Of a stretch of DNA of 15,483 bases, positions 13,490-15,483 are shown in pieces (position 1 is the first letter of the stretch; each line of letters opens with the position of its first letter). The translations under genes and the position numbers were made by a program. The stretch is from NCBI GenBank assembly GCA_002404055.1, contig DHIZ01000086.1, positions 21,298-36,780 on the forward strand, read 5' to 3'. The notes under the pieces were generated by a model. The model was not told the origin of the DNA, did no database searches, and was given only the letters and a program-made list of their open reading frames with translations. The stretch is from Chloroflexi bacterium UBA4733 (lineage in GTDB: Bacteria > Chloroflexota > UBA4733).

Positions 13490-13729
13490 CGCACGCTCAC
13501 CAACCTGTACAACCAGCGCCCCACCTGGCTCGACCTGGCACACCGCACACTCGACCACGCCGTCCTCGACGCCTACGGCTGGCCACACGACCTGACCGAC
13601 GAAGACATCTTACGGCGGCTGCTTCAGCTCAACCTTGAACGGTCGGGAGTAGCGCAAGCCTCTGGTGAAGCGGCGCCGCCCTCCGGCGACCGACTCCCTA
13701 TCGTCGCAGACGTCGTGGCGGCCGGGTAG
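13490..13729 (+). pseudogene. Remnant of methyltransferase C-terminal tail (copy 3)
   Basis: The frame from 13490 reads [20 protein letters not shown], then [20 protein letters not shown] and NLER, and ends at TAG 13727-13729. It matches positions 35-220 of the window closely at protein level, with most nucleotide differences at third positions. It therefore looks like a separately evolved paralogue rather than a recent duplication. There is no start codon, ribosome site or upstream methyltransferase domain; the sequence just before 13490 is the divergent promoter of the PIN operon. The C-terminal extension after NLER differs from copy 1. Confidence 0.75.
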
Positions 13730-13759
13730 CACGGTCTGCCGTCACCGGCTGCGCCATAA

Positions 13760-14074
13760 GGCGAGCCATTCGACCATGCCTCCTATGCCGCCTGGTTCCA
13801 CGAGATGGAAACCTTGCCAGCGGACGAACTGGTCGACAGCTGTGCCGAACTGCTGGCACGGCCGCCCTGCGGGCGTCGGCGCGACTGGCCGGAGCAGATC
13901 CCCGACCGGGAGTTCGACAATGCGGCGTTCACGGACGGGTACTACTCAGTGATTGCCGGCAACCCTGCCAACTGGCGCGAGCTGGTAGAGGAGGCACGAC
14001 AGAGACGATCATTCGACGAGGTGCCGGGAACGGCAAGAAGGCTATCGAAGGCTAGGTGTCGCGCTCTCCGTTGA
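13760..14074 (+). CDS. Hypothetical protein, probably 5'-degraded
   Basis: The protein-like part begins after a TAA at 13757-13759 with GEPFDHASYAAWFHEMETLP and includes DWPEQIPDREFDN and DGYYSVIAGNPANWRELVEE. The only in-frame ATG is at 13805, inside this conserved-looking block and without a good ribosome site. The real gene may therefore have lost its 5' end, or starts at 13805 with 89 residues. I do not recognise a family. It sits between the methyltransferase remnant and the AbrB-RelE pair. Confidence 0.45.
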   Translation, partial: GEPFDHASYAAWFHEMETLPADELVDSCAELLARPPCGRRRDWPEQIPDREFDNAAFTDGYYSVIAGNPANWRELVEEARQRRSFDEVPGTARRLSKARCRALR

Positions 14075-14189
14075 TTCCGGATAGACCGAGCGGGCCGCAG
14101 TTGGACCCAAACGGTGATGCGAATCCGCAAGTCGGCGTGCCGGAAATGTTACCCATCCTTCATCGCAGAGGAAATGCGCTCCGGTACTC

Positions 14190-14211
14190 TATACTATGGG
14201 GGAAATCCCCA
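14190..14211 (+). promoter_or_regulatory. Promoter -10 box with overlapping operator-like palindrome
   Basis: TATACT at 14190-14195 is a good -10; no clear -35 is seen 16-18 bases upstream. Directly downstream, TGGGG (14197-14201) and CCCCA (14207-14211) are perfect inverted arms around GAAAT, 21 bases before the antitoxin ATG. This position suits autorepression by the AbrB/MazE-like antitoxin. Confidence 0.45.
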
Positions 14212-14232
14212 CAAGAGAGGAACGGGGAAGAC

Positions 14233-14484
14233 ATGGTGACGGTACAGGTGGACCATCGCTTCCGCATTACGATTCCCAAGGAAGAGCGTGGCGAGATCGC
14301 ACCGGGGGATACGTTGTGTATGGAGACGGTCGAGGAAGAAGGCGTGCGGGTGTATCGCTATGCGAAGGCGCTCAACCCCTTCGATGTGCTTGCGTCGCAC
14401 GCGCTGAACGAATATCGGGACGGCAAGACGCTGACGCTCGATGAGGTGTTTGCCGGGGATGACGATACCGAGGATGCCCGGTAG
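14233..14484 (+). CDS. AbrB/MazE-like antitoxin, 83 residues
   Basis: The N-terminal half is a swapped-hairpin AbrB fold: VTVQVDHRFRITIPKEERGE, then APGDTLCMETVEEEGVRVY. These proteins dimerise and bind DNA through this part. The acidic C-terminal half (LNPFDVLASHALNEYRDGK to FAGDDDTEDAR) is the expected toxin-binding tail. ATG at 14233 has GGGGAAG just upstream; the frame is open back to 14056, but without a start context. The next gene overlaps by 11 bases and encodes a RelE/ParE-like toxin. A palindrome just upstream fits self-regulation. Confidence 0.85.
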   Translation: MVTVQVDHRFRITIPKEERGEIAPGDTLCMETVEEEGVRVYRYAKALNPFDVLASHALNEYRDGKTLTLDEVFAGDDDTEDAR

Positions 14485-14791
14485 CCCATACCGGCTGCAA
14501 TTCACGCGCGAAGCGGCAAAGGACATTCGGCGACTTCGCGCTTGGGAAACGCGCGTTCGGGACGCGTTAGCTGTCCTGACAACGAATCCTTACCAGGGGC
14601 ATATACTCCAGGGCAGCCTCAAAGGGGCGCGTTCCCTGGAGTTTTCCTTGCCCAGCGGGGAACATCGGGCGGTCTATTTCGTCCTTTCTGATGATGGCGC
14701 CTGCCTCGTGTTTCTGGTCGCCCACCACGAAGGCGTCTACGACGAGGCGACCCGCCGGTGTAACGCGCTGAGGAAGTCCGGCAAGGTCTGA
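14474..14791 (+). CDS. RelE/ParE-superfamily toxin, 105 residues
   Basis: YRLQFTREAAKDIRRL (residues 6-21) is the first strand and helix of the RelE/ParE fold. Then come NPYQGHILQGSLKGARSLEF (39-58), SGEHRAVYFVL (61-71) and LVFLVAHHEGVYDEA (79-93), in the strand order of this family. H-x-x-x-Y near the C-terminus suits a RelE-type mRNA interferase active site more than a gyrase-targeting ParE. I start at ATG 14474, inside the antitoxin end, which gives tight coupling; ATG 14459 would add five residues. The gene ends 43 bases before a convergent gene. Confidence 0.87.
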   Translation: MPGSPYRLQFTREAAKDIRRLRAWETRVRDALAVLTTNPYQGHILQGSLKGARSLEFSLPSGEHRAVYFVLSDDGACLVFLVAHHEGVYDEATRRCNALRKSGKV

Positions 14792-14834
14792 GGCGTTTGG
14801 CGTGGCCCCGGCGAGATCGACTGGCCGGAGCCGC

Positions 14835-15356
14835 CTACCCACCGACCGGTATAAAGGGCGCAAGACGGTCGTTCGCATCATTGATCCGGCGCGTGAGGTC
14901 GTTTATCGCCTGAACTGCAACTTTCAGCTTGCTAGTATCCTGTTGATCGACGCCCTCCGCAAAGTTCTGAGCAATGGTTACGAGGTCCGACCCAGTGAGC
15001 GTGAGGTCAGCATCAATGCCGGCCATATCCGGCGGCGCGTCACGCGGTTGCTGCAATAGATTGCCCGACGCCTCACCGGTGCGTTGAGAAAACTGTGCCA
15101 CTTCTTGCTGAACAAGCCGCATCGTGGGAAGTTCAGTGGTCAGGTAGGCACGATCTGCCGCGCTGACGTTCGGCATAAGGTTCAGGGATAGCGGGGTCGG
15201 CACGGCTGGCACCGGCGTCATGTACGGTGCGGACGCTGAAGCCGGAAGTGACGCTTTCTGAGCAGCAATGAGCGTCGGGTTATAGGTCCGCACGTCGTAT
15301 ACGGCGAAGATACCCAACAAGATCACGATAATCAGCAGCCACCAGCGCGGACGCAT
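14835..15356 (-). CDS. Membrane-anchored hypothetical protein, 173 residues
   Basis: ATG at 15356 has GGGAGG about 5 bases upstream. Residues 4-22 (RWWLLIIVILLGIFAVYDV) are an N-terminal membrane helix or uncleaved signal. A Pro/Ala-rich spacer follows (about 35-58), then a helical region with several coiled-coil-like stretches (TMRLVQQEVAQFSQRT and KLKVAVQAINDLTRRINDAN). No catalytic motif and no lipobox are visible. It is probably exposed outside the cytoplasmic membrane. I do not recognise a family. It converges on the RelE gene. Its upstream 127 bases reach the window end and contain a short palindrome (CCTGA/TCAGG at 15381-15397). Confidence 0.8.
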   Translation of the reverse strand: MRPRWWLLIIVILLGIFAVYDVRTYNPTLIAAQKASLPASASAPYMTPVPAVPTPLSLNLMPNVSAADRAYLTTELPTMRLVQQEVAQFSQRTGEASGNLLQQPRDAPPDMAGIDADLTLTGSDLVTIAQNFAEGVDQQDTSKLKVAVQAINDLTRRINDANDRLAPFIPVGG

Positions 15357-15483
15357 CGCACCCTCCCCTTTCGGAACATGCCTGAGATGATGTCAGGATG
15401 GCCCCAGAACGCCCGTTCGGCTACCGGCGGGTGGTGTTTTTCCGCCGCCATACCGGTTCGCTAAAACCACTCCCACTTGCGAA

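Noticed and set aside
13424..13588. Upstream extension of the small antitoxin frame to 119 residues
   Set aside because: It is antisense to the methyltransferase remnant, and ATG 13423 has GGGAGG at the right distance.
15381..15397. CCTGA/TCAGG palindrome upstream of the last gene
   Set aside because: Five-base arms are expected by chance in a window of this size, and no promoter boxes are near.
1..15483. CRISPR array or tandem repeats
   Set aside because: No regularly spaced direct repeats were seen; the repeats present are gene-tail copies, the duplicated toxin-antitoxin pair and propeller units.

Overview
The window is GC-rich accessory DNA from a bacterium. The protein styles (a membrane J-domain protein beside a Pro/Thr-linked YVTN propeller lipoprotein, a PIN toxin with a short partner, BrnT/CopG-like pairs) suggest Chloroflexota or a similarly GC-rich, cyanobacteria-like gene pool. 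That assignment is inference: there is no rRNA, tRNA or universal marker. I see no CRISPR array and no complete transposase.

Positions 1-6400 look like a defence or restriction-modification neighbourhood. The window opens in the last 79 codons of a DNA methyltransferase-type gene, followed after 6 bases by a 480-residue protein of unknown role. On the minus strand is a compact three-gene set: a 38-residue basic protein with two SGY-x-R repeats, an HNH nuclease with a C-terminal membrane helix, and a 286-residue unknown with a YNKLKH motif. Divergent from it is an unknown protein with an ASKYLHFH-PIYDS block. Then comes a translationally coupled pair: a small protein with one hydrophobic segment and a cysteine-rich, probably zinc-binding protein. 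A 580-base stretch follows that holds a 121-bp element bounded by 24-bp inverted repeats, resembling a MITE.

Positions 6412-9885 hold a two-gene minus-strand operon: a two-helix membrane protein ending in a J-domain, then a predicted lipoprotein with OB-like and Ig-like regions, Pro/Thr-rich linkers and a YVTN-type beta-propeller.

Positions 10100-14800 are a toxin-antitoxin island with five modules. They are a 5'-truncated BrnT-like toxin with an intact CopG-like antitoxin, a MerR regulator followed by a HigB/HigA-like pair, a decayed second copy of the BrnT/CopG-like pair, a short antitoxin with a PIN toxin, and an AbrB/MazE-like antitoxin with a RelE/ParE-like toxin. Scattered among them are two more remnants of the same methyltransferase C-terminal tail that opens the window. 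Remnant edges coincide with edges of the toxin-antitoxin modules, which points to repeated insertion or recombination at methyltransferase 3' ends. The window closes with a membrane-anchored protein of unknown function on the minus strand.
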